Origin: Pirellulaceae bacterium
GTDB lineage: Bacteria > Planctomycetota > Planctomycetia > Pirellulales > Pirellulaceae
Reading direction: 5' to 3'
Assembly (NCBI GenBank): GCA_020852965.1
Contig: JADYZV010000080.1
Coordinates: forward strand, 28,717-92,716
DNA length: 64,000 nucleotides
Shown here piece after piece: positions 1-8,731 of this stretch. Each line of letters opens with the position of its first letter. Within the stretch, counting starts at the first letter, position 1. The notes beneath the pieces were generated by a model that saw nothing but the letters and a program-made list of their open reading frames with translations, did no database searches and was not told where the DNA came from. The translations under genes were made by a program, and so were the position numbers.

Positions 1-48
1 GGTCTTCGGAGTAGGCACTAAGCGCATGGTTTAACTACCGTAGAAAGA

Positions 49-80
49 ACACCGGCCCGCTACTAAGAGCGGGCCGGTGA
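49..80 (-). terminator. Rho-independent terminator of the tubulin-like gene
   Basis: A near-perfect hairpin (arms CACCGGCCCGCT and AGCGGGCCGGTG around a short loop) lies 23 bases beyond the stop codon of the minus-strand gene. On that strand it is followed by TTCTTTCT, a weak U-rich tail. This suggests the gene is transcribed alone on its 3' side. Confidence 0.7.
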
Positions 81-102
81 ACTGTGTCATTCGAGTTGTT
101 GA

Positions 103-3100
103 CTAACGTCCTTGTCGCAACTGCTCGATCAACTGTCGCAAGAGCATGGTTTCTCGGTTAACCTGCTCGAAGAGGCTGCTTTTGGGGCCGGCAGACTTCC
201 GAAGGTCTTCGATATAGACCTCCAAGCAGTCGACGACTTCGGTGTTGCCAGCGGCCTCACACATGAGGTCGAACACCTCCATGACGTGCTCGATGGCCTC
301 ACCGTTGGCCGCGAACTCGATCATGGCTCGTTCGCGACCTTGAGCAAAGCGATCGCTCGAATCGAACGCATCGGTTTGTTCGTAGTGCAGCTTGCCAGCA
401 TCGATCAGCTTTTGTACCGGCGGCTGAGGCTCCAGTTTTTGACCACGAAACGCCAAGCCGTCTGCGTGGCTGACGCATGGGACTACTCGGCGCGTGGAAC
501 CATTCGCCCCTTCCAGCCGCGCGTTATAGACGTAATTACTGCCTCGCACTGCAACCATTCCCAGCGGCAGCGCTAGAGCAAATGCCAACTCACCACGGTC
601 AGCGTTCTCGATCGGCTCGACTTGTGGAAACCGCGATACGATGCTGGGGTTGAAAGTGTAGACCGGGTGTGCCGGGGATTTCATCCACGCTTCCATTTCA
701 CGACGACTATCGTCCCAGCCGGCCAACCAGTCGGGACGCGCACCGTGGCTGCGACGGACGCAGACAATACGATCCGACATGGAGGTTGGGCACTTGACGA
801 CCTGCGCCTGATATAGCGCAGACTGGCCCGACGCACTCATCGATTCCTCGATAAGTTCCTTCAGTCGGTTTTGGGTACCGCCCGATATCGATTCAGGCAA
901 CCCCAGCACCAGCGTGTCACCAAACTTGGTGCCGGCGTGATTCGGCGTCGCTCGCCACATCGGCCAGGTGTTGCTGATCATTTCCGTGAACAGCAACTTC
1001 AGGTACTGTTCACCACCTTGCTGACGAGTCAGCAGGTGTTCAAGCACCGTCGCGATGTCCAGTTTGGCAATCTTAGCTCGCCAGTTGTCTGCCACCAACC
1101 GGTTGGTCAAGTTAACCACCTCGGAGTCTGTTGCCAGCGTGAGCAGCGTGCCTACGCGATCCTTGCCGGCTACCTGCTCGATCCGCTGAACAATGGTTTC
1201 ATTGTCGATTCTATTGGCGCGGTAGAATTCCGCCTGGAACTCGGGCGTTGCACAATCCAGCTCGCTCACCAATGCCGTCGTCTTCGATTCGGATCGAGAA
1301 CGTAGTCGTTTGCGCTCAGCTTCCAGCTCGCCTAGCTTGGACTCTGCCGCACGGAGAGCCGTGGCCAGCTTCTGGACCCACACGGTGGTGGTGCCAGCGG
1401 CCAACTGCATCACCGTCGCGGCTGCGCTTCGAATTTCGGATTCGAAGCTCGCCTGCACCATGTCGCGATAGTGCAGTGCAACTAGATCATGGGTTTCCTT
1501 ATGGGTCCGCCACGATGGGAACCAGTACTCGGTCAGCTTGCGGGCGGTTTCGCTTGCAAACTTCTCGAAACGTGTCGCCGAGCTTGCGCGTTCAGCAGAC
1601 TCCGTTTGCAGTTCTTCGCGCGATTCACGCAAAGCGTTTTCCAGCGCATCTGCGAATTCTTTCGCGGACTTGATGCCAGTCTCCGTTATCAGCCGAGAAA
1701 TATGCTGATTGATGGCTTCTTCAGCCGAAACAGCCAACTGCGTTCTGGCTTCCTTGAGTCGCTCCCGAAACTGATCGAGATGAACGCTGTTGAACTTCTG
1801 CTGAGTCTCCGCCAGTATGGTCGGCAGCTCGGCATCCGAATAATACTCGCGGATGTCGCCATTGACCGCACTGAACAACGGACGAGCGTAGGCACTTGGC
1901 GCCGTGCTCATCGATCGCTTTCGCAAACGGTCGTTCACATAGTCCGCGTTGTGGCGGCTGCGTTCTTCCAGCTCGTTTTGCTGCAAGAAGATGTCGACAG
2001 CTTCATCCGTATTAGCCGGTGGCACATCGCGTCCGATTGCGAACTGTTTGATAAATTCGTGCAATTGGCGAGTCACGTTGTACTGCAGCAACTTTCGCCC
2101 ATCGTAGCCCATCGACGTCGCGGCGACAGTGGCCAAATAGCAGCGGGCTTGAGACCAAGCGTCCTTCATCAGGCCTTGGCCCAACAAGCTGTTGCGTTCT
2201 GGGCGGTCAAACATAGCACCAACCGGCGTGCAGATGTCGATCGCAATGTGCAGTGCTGCTGCATCCGCTATCGCTTCTTTGGTGCGGTAGTCGTGCCCGG
2301 TGGAATCCACTCGCTGCATCACGAAGATGTGACTAAAAATCTTAGGTGGGCACGGGAAATCTGTTTTGTCCATGCCACCAACCCGAATCCGATTGCGATT
2401 CAACCAGCCCGTCTCGGCAGCGTCCAGTTCATGGAACAGCCGGTACTGGTTAACTTTGCAGCGGCCCGCCTCCTCTGGATAACCGGACAGTTCTCGCTCA
2501 AAGACATCGGCAGTAATGGTGTAGAGAGCCAGATCGAAGTTGCATTTCCCGTCTAACTCCTGACGCACCATGGCGCCCGCGTCCAAAATCATACCGCTGC
2601 CAGTGCCCCCGAAAGAGGAGCCAACCATGATCACGTTGACTCGGTCTGCGATCTTGACTCGCAAGTTTTCTGGTAGATCCAACTGCTTGAACCGCGAACG
2701 AAGGTTGCCAATCTTCTGGGAGACCTTGCGGCGAAAGACGTCGGAGACCAAGAGTATCGAGAGGCAGCCAAGAATACATAGTTGGCTGGCTTGTCCAGGA
2801 TCGCCCGCGACGACTTGTTGCAGTGCGGTGCGGACCTCGGGGTCGTTAAGCCCAAGGCGTTCCGCGATCGCTTTGTGCCGTTCTGGGTACTGCAGGACGA
2901 CGTTCAACATCTCCATGGCTGCGTGAACGAACTCGTCGTCATCGAAGCCGGGCAGGTGTCCCTTTGCCCCTTGCTCGGTTTGATCCGTGTCGAGATAAAG
3001 AAACTCAACAAGCTGTGACTTTCCAAACTTGTTGGTAAGCCACTTGATGGTACGACCGGTGTCTCCACCGAAGCCCCCCACTAAGATGACAAGCGTCGGA

Positions 3101-3207
3101 ATGATGGCTTGCCATGAGTCCTTGTTTTCAAGGATTGCCAGCGTCTCGATATACTGGCGATAGGTCATGCTACGATTAATTTGATTGTTTCCGCGATTTT
3201 TTCCCAT
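103..3207 (-). CDS. Large tubulin-like GTPase (Tubulin_2-like family)
   Basis: The protein has 1034 residues. The N-terminal third carries tubulin/FtsZ hallmarks: a glycine-rich nucleotide loop GGFGGDTG at about 44-51, a strand ending in LDTD at about 72-75, and the signature GGTGSG at 200-205, which in tubulins and FtsZ binds the GTP phosphates. The remainder has no domain I recognise but holds long charged helices likely to be coiled (around 540-680). FtsZ is about 350-400 residues and tubulin about 450, so this is a much enlarged member resembling the bacterial 'tubulin-like' Pfam family Tubulin_2. Classical FtsZ is reported missing from planctomycetes, which makes tubulin-fold proteins there notable. 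Function is unknown; a filament-forming or conflict-system role is only inference. Any operon partner would lie left of the window, but the terminator at 49-80 argues against cotranscription. ATG at 3207 is assumed; no strong ribosome-binding site is seen. Confidence 0.75.
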   Translation of the reverse strand: MGKNRGNNQINRSMTYRQYIETLAILENKDSWQAIIPTLVILVGGFGGDTGRTIKWLTNKFGKSQLVEFLYLDTDQTEQGAKGHLPGFDDDEFVHAAMEMLNVVLQYPERHKAIAERLGLNDPEVRTALQQVVAGDPGQASQLCILGCLSILLVSDVFRRKVSQKIGNLRSRFKQLDLPENLRVKIADRVNVIMVGSSFGGTGSGMILDAGAMVRQELDGKCNFDLALYTITADVFERELSGYPEEAGRCKVNQYRLFHELDAAETGWLNRNRIRVGGMDKTDFPCPPKIFSHIFVMQRVDSTGHDYRTKEAIADAAALHIAIDICTPVGAMFDRPERNSLLGQGLMKDAWSQARCYLATVAATSMGYDGRKLLQYNVTRQLHEFIKQFAIGRDVPPANTDEAVDIFLQQNELEERSRHNADYVNDRLRKRSMSTAPSAYARPLFSAVNGDIREYYSDAELPTILAETQQKFNSVHLDQFRERLKEARTQLAVSAEEAINQHISRLITETGIKSAKEFADALENALRESREELQTESAERASSATRFEKFASETARKLTEYWFPSWRTHKETHDLVALHYRDMVQASFESEIRSAAATVMQLAAGTTTVWVQKLATALRAAESKLGELEAERKRLRSRSESKTTALVSELDCATPEFQAEFYRANRIDNETIVQRIEQVAGKDRVGTLLTLATDSEVVNLTNRLVADNWRAKIAKLDIATVLEHLLTRQQGGEQYLKLLFTEMISNTWPMWRATPNHAGTKFGDTLVLGLPESISGGTQNRLKELIEESMSASGQSALYQAQVVKCPTSMSDRIVCVRRSHGARPDWLAGWDDSRREMEAWMKSPAHPVYTFNPSIVSRFPQVEPIENADRGELAFALALPLGMVAVRGSNYVYNARLEGANGSTRRVVPCVSHADGLAFRGQKLEPQPPVQKLIDAGKLHYEQTDAFDSSDRFAQGRERAMIEFAANGEAIEHVMEVFDLMCEAAGNTEVVDCLEVYIEDLRKSAGPKSSLFEQVNRETMLLRQLIEQLRQGR

Positions 3208-4014
3208 GTGGGATCTGAATGTTCTCCGTGTTAGTTAGTTTGCTTGCAGCCGAACACGCTGTGCGACTGCACAATAGATTGTCGAGCAGGACTTTTTGTA
3301 TGGGCACTGCTCAATAGCCCATCTGCTTTTGGTCGATTTACCTCCGTTGAAACGAGAAGTGCGGTCTATCGCAATGGAGAATCGCCACGAATGGCGATGG
3401 GATTCCCCATAATTGATTAGGCAGGGCTGCCAGCGAATCAGGGCGCGGAAATGCGACCGAGAATCAGTTTCTGGAGAAGCGTGCTAGAAAGGCACAGTGA
3501 ATTCAGACACGTAGATTTCGTGCCGAGAGATCGCACCCAATACAGTTGCCGTTGTTGGCAACGTAGAGCGATATTTGAATCGAAGATATGTAAGATTTCT
3601 TTCCACAGCCGAATACTATGCAGTGTCCAGCGTGAAGGCAATGGATCAAAACGTGGGATTTCGCGCCAAGTTTTGCATTTTCATTTGCCAATCTCATGTA
3701 CCCCCCAAAAAAAAGAGCAGTGACATTTTACGCGAGATAGGTATTGGATAAGCAGGCAGCATGCCTTCACAGCTTTAATACTATTGTTGTCTTCGGTTGT
3801 TGGCTGCGGCACAGGCAAACTCGTGTGGATGGTAGCGACCGAGCTCAGTTTCCGATTCTGCAAACTGACAGCGGTTGGACACACCGAACCGAGCTTGTCG
3901 AAATGACTAAGAATCCGGACAAGACGGCGTCGCCACCCATCGACTTTTGCTGCATGGTACAAAAACGCTGAGTTCAGGCTCGCTCGAAGCAGGCGGCCCG
4001 GCAGCCACGCAAGT
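3208..4014. other. Gene-free stretch between the tubulin-like gene and the ssrA region
   Basis: No convincing gene is seen. Short open frames on both strands lack ribosome-binding sites and recognisable composition. A 7-bp-stem hairpin (ATCGCCA/TGGCGAT) lies at 3381-3398. The stretch is long for a bacterial spacer and borders a tmRNA 3' end, a common integration target, so it may be decayed island DNA (inference). Confidence 0.4.
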
Positions 4015-4200
4015 TCATTTCGAACTTGCGGCGTCGACAAGAGTCAGAATCGACTCACGAATATGTGGCGGTAATAGGTGCCAGCGGTCGGCAATGTAGC
4101 CGATAGGGGAGGAAGTTTCCTGGTCAGAATCGGCAGGAATGTGACAGTAAGGGCAATCCGCCCGCTGCCTATCCGCTGCCAGCGAGTTTAAAGAAATCGC
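4015..4200 (-). pseudogene. C-terminal remnant of an unknown protein next to ssrA
   Basis: The reading frame ends at 4015 and stays open back through the tmRNA 3' end, but it has no ATG, GTG or TTG of its own after the tmRNA. Its last 55 or so residues look protein-like: a CPYC motif, then IADRWHLLPPHIRESILTLV. A W-x-x-LP-x-x-IR-x-x-I-x-x-L pattern resembles the C-terminal tail often seen in planctomycete proteins. The likely reading is that the tail of a gene was left when an element integrated at, or decayed beside, the tmRNA. The alternative is chance open frame. Confidence 0.35.
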
Positions 4201-4223
4201 AAGTCGTTGACTGGCAACGACTT
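4201..4223 (-). terminator. Hairpin terminator candidate of ssrA
   Basis: A perfect 9-bp stem (AAGTCGTTG/CAACGACTT) with a 5-base loop sits 6 bases past the tmRNA 3' end. On the minus strand it is followed by GCGATTTCTTTAAA, a modest U-rich tail. Confidence 0.6.
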
Positions 4224-4229
4224 GCGAAG

Positions 4230-4586
4230 TGGAGGCGGCGGGAATCGAACCCGCGTCCCGCGATATTTCCATGAAAGCCTCTACGTGTGTAGCCAATTGT
4301 TTGGTTCTCGTCCTCTCGAGCGTCTATTGGCAAGACTATCGAGCGGACCAGCTAGGAGCTTTTTTTAGTTCATCACGTGCCTAGCACGGGGACAAACGAT
4401 CCGGAATTGCAACTGACAGTCGGGCGTCTCCGGCGGACCCCCTCAGTCAGGACAACCTTATTTAGGCTGCCATTGCTAGATTTGCATCTGCAACTAAATT
4501 TTTAGTCAGCTTTTTACGTGGCCAACTGACCAACCACGACACGCCACTTCCACTTCTGTCTACCCGGTCGAATCCAATTCGCCCCC
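4230..4586 (-). ncRNA. ssrA: Transfer-messenger RNA (tmRNA), tag ADANLAMAA
   Basis: This is a one-piece tmRNA of 357 nt that rescues stalled ribosomes and tags the nascent chain for proteolysis. The 5' end reads GGGGGCG and pairs with CGCCTCC at the 3' end to form the acceptor stem; the family motif TGGATTCGAC follows the 5' arm. The 3' end has the canonical GGACGCGGGTTCGATTCC T-arm and ends in the discriminator A; CCA is not encoded. The tag frame lies at 4462-4491: after TTTAGTT, resume codon GCA starts GCA-GAT-GCA-AAT-CTA-GCA-ATG-GCA-GCC-TAA, giving ADANLAMAA. The C-terminal hydrophobic-Ala-Ala end matches the degron pattern of other tags. The partner gene smpB is not in the window. Confidence 0.95.
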
Positions 4587-4724
4587 AGATACAATTACTA
4601 TTGTCGGTCGGAAGTGGCTTCCAGGCAAGGGTCGCAGGCGAGAATCGAAATAGTTTTCGCTTCGAGTCGCTATGCGGCATGAGAAGATAAAAAATTGAGG
4701 GTAGGTTTGGCATTTCCGATCCAA

Positions 4725-4886
4725 GAATGTGGCTCGACGCTCCGCCGTCGTCGGTGCTTTGTCCTGAATGTGGCTCGACGCTCCGCCGTCGTTGGTGCTT
4801 TGTCCTGAATGAGCCAGACGCTCCGCCGTCGTTGGTGCTTTGTCCTGAATGTGGCTCGACGCTCCGCCGTCGTTGGTGCTTTGTCG
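4725..4886. repeat. Four tandem copies of a 41-bp repeat
   Basis: Units begin at about 4725, 4766, 4807 and 4848 with an exact 41-bp period. Each contains GACGCTCCGCCGTCGT then TGGTGCTTTGTCCTG. Copy 3 differs in its first ten bases (GAATGAGCCA instead of GAATGTGGCT) and copy 4 diverges at its end. There are no spacers, so it is a tandem repeat and not CRISPR. A reverse-oriented relative of the unit core lies at 36013-36037. Confidence 0.9.
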
Positions 4887-5011
4887 TCGCTGCTCCGGGG
4901 GCGAGAAAACGTCAGTGGAGGCCAATGAACTGCAAAACGGTTATCATATAGACAAGGTAATTTGGAACTTGGCTGCAATTCGGCCTGATTTTTCGAAGAA
5001 GTGAAGTCACC

Positions 5012-6517
5012 ATGAGCAAGATGTTGGCCCTGTTATTGGGCTCGATCGCGGTACTAGTGCTCGTCTTTTCGCTGATGGCGCGCAAGGACTCTCCAGCAAT
5101 CCCCAGTTCGCGCGGCACGGAGGGGCAACCGATATCACTGATGATCTACTGCGCGGCCAGTAATCGAGCGGTGGTGGAAGAGATCCGTAGCGCCTACCAA
5201 GCCGAAACCGGTCGTGAGGTCCAAGTCCAATATGGTCCCTCGCAGACCCTGCTGTCGTCGCTTGAAGTCAGCCGGAGCGGCGATCTGTTTCTGCCTGCCG
5301 ACGACAGCTACCTGAAAATCGCCAGCGATAAACAACTGGTCGCCGAAGTGCTTCCCATCGCAACCATGCACGCCGTAGTCGCCGTCCGCAAGGGTGACTC
5401 CAAACAGATCACCCGCTTCGAGGATCTGCTGCGCGACGATGTGCGACTGGTTCAGGCTAGCCCCGATGGAGCGGCAATTGGAAAGCTGACTCGCGAGGTA
5501 CTGAGTCAAAACGATTTGTGGAGTCAACTGGACGCGGCCACCGAGGGCTATCGAACTACCGTAACCGATGTGGCCAACGATCTGATTGTGGGAGCTGCCG
5601 ATGCGGGGATTGTCTACGATGCCGTGCTGGCTACCTATCCCGATTTAAGCCCTGTTGAATTGCCCGAGTTGGCGAGCGCCACGTCTCAAGTCTCGGTCGG
5701 GGTACTCGGCTTCTCTACGCAGCCAACGGCCGCACTCCATTTCGCTCGCTACCTGACCGCCCGAGACCGAGGTCTTGAACACTACCAAAAATTCGGTTTC
5801 CGCGTGGCCCCAGGGGACTACTGGGCGGAGACACCGGAGGTGACCATCTTTGCGGGCTCGATGCTCCGGCCCGCCATCGAGGAGACCATTGCCCAGTTCG
5901 AACACCGCGAAGGGGTGCGTGTGTCGCGAAACTATAACGGCTGCGGTATCCTCGTCGCGCAGATGAAAGGTGGTCAACACCCCGATGCCTACTTCGCCTG
6001 TGACAAAGAATTCATGGATCAGGTAGTCGACATTTTCCCTCAGTCGGTCGATGTCTCGCAGAACGAACTGGTGATCCTGGTGCAAAAAGGAAACCCGCAC
6101 AAGATCAAGTCGTTGAGAGATCTTACGCGCGAGGGTTTGCGCGTGGGAGTCGGTCATGAAAAGCAATGCGCCATGGGCTGGATCACGCAAAACACTTTTA
6201 AAGAAGGTGGTATTCAAACCGAGATCAACGCGAACGTCACTGTGCAATCGCCGACGGGGGATATGTTGGTCAATCAACTGCGGACCGGCTCGCTGGATGC
6301 TGCGGTAGCCTATTTGAGCAACGCAGCCGGCTCGGCCGATGTGCTCGATGCGGTGCAGATCCAAGGCATTTCCTGTTCGACCGCGACGCAACCTTGGGGA
6401 GTCGCCGAGGATTCGCGCTACCCGCAGACGGTCGCTCGACTGTTTGCCGCTATTGCCTCGACCGAAAGCCAACAAGTTTTTGCATCGCAAGGATTTGGTT
6501 GGAAGCTGCCGCAGTAA
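5012..6517 (+). CDS. Two-domain ModA-like substrate-binding protein
   Basis: The protein has 501 residues with an N-terminal hydrophobic signal or anchor (about 4-22). Two ModA/WtpA-type periplasmic binding domains follow in tandem: about 42-270, opening with SLMIYCAASN, and about 276-501, opening with VTIFAGSMLRPAIEE. Each has the family's 'ligand/strand then AAEAGI or DAAVAY' layout (ADAGIVY in the first, DAAVAYLSN in the second). ModA binds molybdate or tungstate for an ABC importer and normally has one such domain in about 250 residues. No modB or modC permease or ATPase is nearby: upstream is the tandem repeat and downstream a repeat element. The ATG follows a GAAGTGAAG purine run. Substrate is inferred from family only; another oxyanion is possible. 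Confidence 0.75.
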   Translation: MSKMLALLLGSIAVLVLVFSLMARKDSPAIPSSRGTEGQPISLMIYCAASNRAVVEEIRSAYQAETGREVQVQYGPSQTLLSSLEVSRSGDLFLPADDSYLKIASDKQLVAEVLPIATMHAVVAVRKGDSKQITRFEDLLRDDVRLVQASPDGAAIGKLTREVLSQNDLWSQLDAATEGYRTTVTDVANDLIVGAADAGIVYDAVLATYPDLSPVELPELASATSQVSVGVLGFSTQPTAALHFARYLTARDRGLEHYQKFGFRVAPGDYWAETPEVTIFAGSMLRPAIEETIAQFEHREGVRVSRNYNGCGILVAQMKGGQHPDAYFACDKEFMDQVVDIFPQSVDVSQNELVILVQKGNPHKIKSLRDLTREGLRVGVGHEKQCAMGWITQNTFKEGGIQTEINANVTVQSPTGDMLVNQLRTGSLDAAVAYLSNAAGSADVLDAVQIQGISCSTATQPWGVAEDSRYPQTVARLFAAIASTESQQVFASQGFGWKLPQ

Positions 6518-6534
6518 ATTGCCAATGCTTCTTT

Positions 6535-6767
6535 GTAGGCTCGTAACAAGTAATGCGCAGTTGCGGCAGATCGAAGCAAGTGATCATTGCGCCGAGTTTC
6601 CGTGTCCCAACACGTACCGACGTGCCGATGCGCAACGCTTGATACCAAGCCATACTCGGCGGTTGCAACAAGACTCTGATGCGAGTACGAGCTGATGCGA
6701 ATACGAGTGCGGCGCGATCCGCACTCGCTGCCCGTGCCGTAACTCGCATTACTCGTTACGAGCCTAC
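6535..6767. mobile_element. 233-bp element with terminal inverted repeats (MITE-like)
   Basis: The left end begins GTAGGCTCGTAACAAGTAAT (6535-6569) and the right end (6735-6767) is its reverse complement with about four differences, over about 34 bases. The interior has no gene. No clear target-site duplication is visible. A solo right end recurs at 34325-34361. It looks like a non-autonomous transposable element or its remnant. Confidence 0.65.
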
Positions 6768-6884
6768 TCCAGGAATGCAATTGTCCTGAGCGCTGCCAAC
6801 TTGGTTTTCAGCGTTCGGTTGCCATGCGCTGTAGACCGCGCTCCAGACCAAAGCTCCGAGAACTCGGAGCACTCCAAGAAAGAA

Positions 6885-8243
6885 TTATTTGCGGGCGCCG
6901 AGTCGGGCGAGGCGACCGCTGGCCTTGCGTTTAATGGGGAAGAGCCGTTTTTTGCGTGGTACATCCGGCTCGGCTGCCGCGGCTGCGTCGGCTTCTGCAG
7001 CGGCAACTGCGGCCAAGGTGGCTCGCGTGGGTGGCACTTCGCCATCGAGCGAATCGCGCACGAGCAGGCGATTGATGTTCAATTCAATCGCGGTCAATTG
7101 TTGTCCTTCGTCGTTGGTGACGAAGGTAAAGGCGATGCCTTCGCGACCCATCCGGCCCGTACGGCCAACGCGGTGTACGTAATCGTCGCAGTCGAGCGGC
7201 ATGTCATAGTTGATGATGTGCGACACGGTCGACACATCGATACCACGCCCCACCACGTCGGTCGCTACCAAAATGCCCACATCGCCGCTGCGCAAGTCAT
7301 TGAAAACGCGATCGCGATCACGCTGATTCATATCGCCGTGAATACATGCCAATTTGGAATGCGACAACGATTTGATGCGCGACAGTTCGGACTGCAGGGC
7401 GCGATGCAAGCGATCGGTACCGCGCTTGGTGCGGCAAAAAATGATGGCTTGCTTGGGCTGTTCGCGATCGAGCAAGCGGACGAGGGTGCTTTGCTTCTCG
7501 TCTTGGCGAACGGTGAAGTACCGCTGCTCGATCGTCTCGACGGAGATCTGCGTGCTCGAACAGTTGATGTGTACGGGATCGTCCATATAGCGCTTGCTCA
7601 AGCGTTCGACGTCATTTGCCAGGGTGGCGCTGAGCAGCATCGTCTGCCGATCTTTGGGGCAGGCGCGAAGAATCTTCTCGATGGCTGGCCGGAAGCCGAT
7701 GTCGAGCATCCGATCCGCTTCGTCGAGTACGACGCACCACAAGTCTTCCGTGCGAAAAGTTCGCCGAGCGATGTGGTCCATTACGCGACCGGGTGTGCCC
7801 ACGACAATTTGCGTGCCATCCTGCAACTCTTGCGTTTGGCGGCGCATGTGCTTGCCGCCCGCCATGGCGGTGATCGCCGTCTTGCAGCCATAAGCTAATC
7901 GTCCGAGCTCTAAATAGACCTGCTCGGCCAACTCGCGTGTGGGGACTAAGATCAACGCTTGTGGGTTGCGGCACTCGCTGAGCGGATCGAGCATTTCCAG
8001 GATGGGAATGCCAAAGGCTGCGGTTTTGCCCGTTCCCGTACGTGCTTGCCCCAAGATGTCGCGCCCGTCGAGTGCTGGAGGGATGACTTGGGCTTGAACC
8101 GGTGAAGGGGTTTCGTACTTCAATCTCTTCAGAGCACGTTGCATGACCGGCGAAAGGTCAAGCTGTTCAAAAGAGGTTATTTCTGGCGTCGACAAGGAAG
8201 GGGAGGGGGGAGATGTCTGTGCGGACAATGTTGAAGATCGCAT
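6885..8243 (-). CDS. DEAD-box ATP-dependent RNA helicase
   Basis: A 452-residue helicase of the RhlE/DeaD group that unwinds RNA with ATP, for example in ribosome assembly or mRNA decay. Motifs in order: Q motif PSPVQAQVI (46-54), Walker A ARTGTGKT (68-74), PTRELA (101-106), TPGR (150-153), DEAD (174-177), SAT (205-207), and HRVGRTGRMG near the end of the second RecA domain. After about residue 380 an Ala-rich stretch and a basic tail (KRKASGRLARLGARK) follow, a likely RNA-binding extension. It is a single gene: the 3' side is the MITE-like element and the 5' side a long spacer with hairpin repeats. The N-terminal 20 residues are Ser/Thr/Pro-rich, so an alternative internal start cannot be excluded. 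Confidence 0.93.
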   Translation of the reverse strand: MRSSTLSAQTSPPSPSLSTPEITSFEQLDLSPVMQRALKRLKYETPSPVQAQVIPPALDGRDILGQARTGTGKTAAFGIPILEMLDPLSECRNPQALILVPTRELAEQVYLELGRLAYGCKTAITAMAGGKHMRRQTQELQDGTQIVVGTPGRVMDHIARRTFRTEDLWCVVLDEADRMLDIGFRPAIEKILRACPKDRQTMLLSATLANDVERLSKRYMDDPVHINCSSTQISVETIEQRYFTVRQDEKQSTLVRLLDREQPKQAIIFCRTKRGTDRLHRALQSELSRIKSLSHSKLACIHGDMNQRDRDRVFNDLRSGDVGILVATDVVGRGIDVSTVSHIINYDMPLDCDDYVHRVGRTGRMGREGIAFTFVTNDEGQQLTAIELNINRLLVRDSLDGEVPPTRATLAAVAAAEADAAAAAEPDVPRKKRLFPIKRKASGRLARLGARK

Positions 8244-8329
8244 GCGGTGTTGAATGGGCTTTCTACTATCAATTAGCTAAAACAGAGAGCCGCTTAGCCA
8301 GAGTCCACCATGGACCATTGTGAAAGTAC

Positions 8330-8386
8330 TAGCCCGACGCGCCGAGGAGGTGGCACAACACCTCACCGGCGCTTCGGGCTAGCAGA
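8330..8386. repeat. Long imperfect hairpin (REP-like)
   Basis: TAGCCCGACGCGCCG and CGGCGCTTCGGGCTA form the outer arms, with AGGTG/CACCT inside, giving a nearly continuous stem over about 55 bases. It lies 5' of the helicase gene, so it is not that gene's terminator. Its gene-poor position suggests a REP-like repeat. Confidence 0.6.
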
Positions 8387-8567
8387 ACATTCGCTAGCCG
8401 GCTCGAAAATTGCGTTCTGAAATGACTTGTGGGTAGTCATCTATTCGTTTCGGTACTCTTATATTAGCCTCTGGAATGCTACCGTGTCACTCCCTATTGC
8501 CTATTTTTCATGGTAGATGTGCAATAAAAAGCCGGTTTTGAGGTCACGACTCCCTTTAGCGATAGTT

Positions 8568-8643
8568 GTCGTGGACGAGGTTACGAGTCCCGGAAGCATG
8601 TTGATTTAGATGTATCCAACGGACTCGTAGCCTCGTCCACTAC
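8568..8643. repeat. Palindromic repeat family P, copy 1 (core)
   Basis: Left arm GTGGACGAGGTTACGAGTCC and right arm GGACTCGTAGCCTCGTCCAC around a 30-base middle. It is one of seven dispersed copies in this window and lacks the outer arms seen in the longest copies. Confidence 0.85.
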
Positions 8644-8731
8644 ACTAAACCAATTCACCAGCCGTGGCTGTGAACGGTTGTGTTTTGCGGAGCAGCCGCG
8701 AAACCACTCCGGCTCATTCGAAGAAAGCGAT

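Noticed and set aside
1489..2556. 355-codon open frame on the plus strand
   Set aside because: It lies entirely opposite the tubulin-like gene, whose motifs are convincing; composition is that of an antisense shadow.
3681..4040. 119-codon frame on the minus strand
   Set aside because: No ribosome-binding site, no recognisable motif, and an amino-acid pattern typical of random open sequence.
4725..4886. CRISPR-like array of four repeats
   Set aside because: The repeats are directly adjacent with a 41-bp period and no unique spacers, and no cas gene is present.
6801..7898. 365-codon open frame on the plus strand
   Set aside because: It is opposite the DEAD-box helicase, whose full motif series supports the minus strand.
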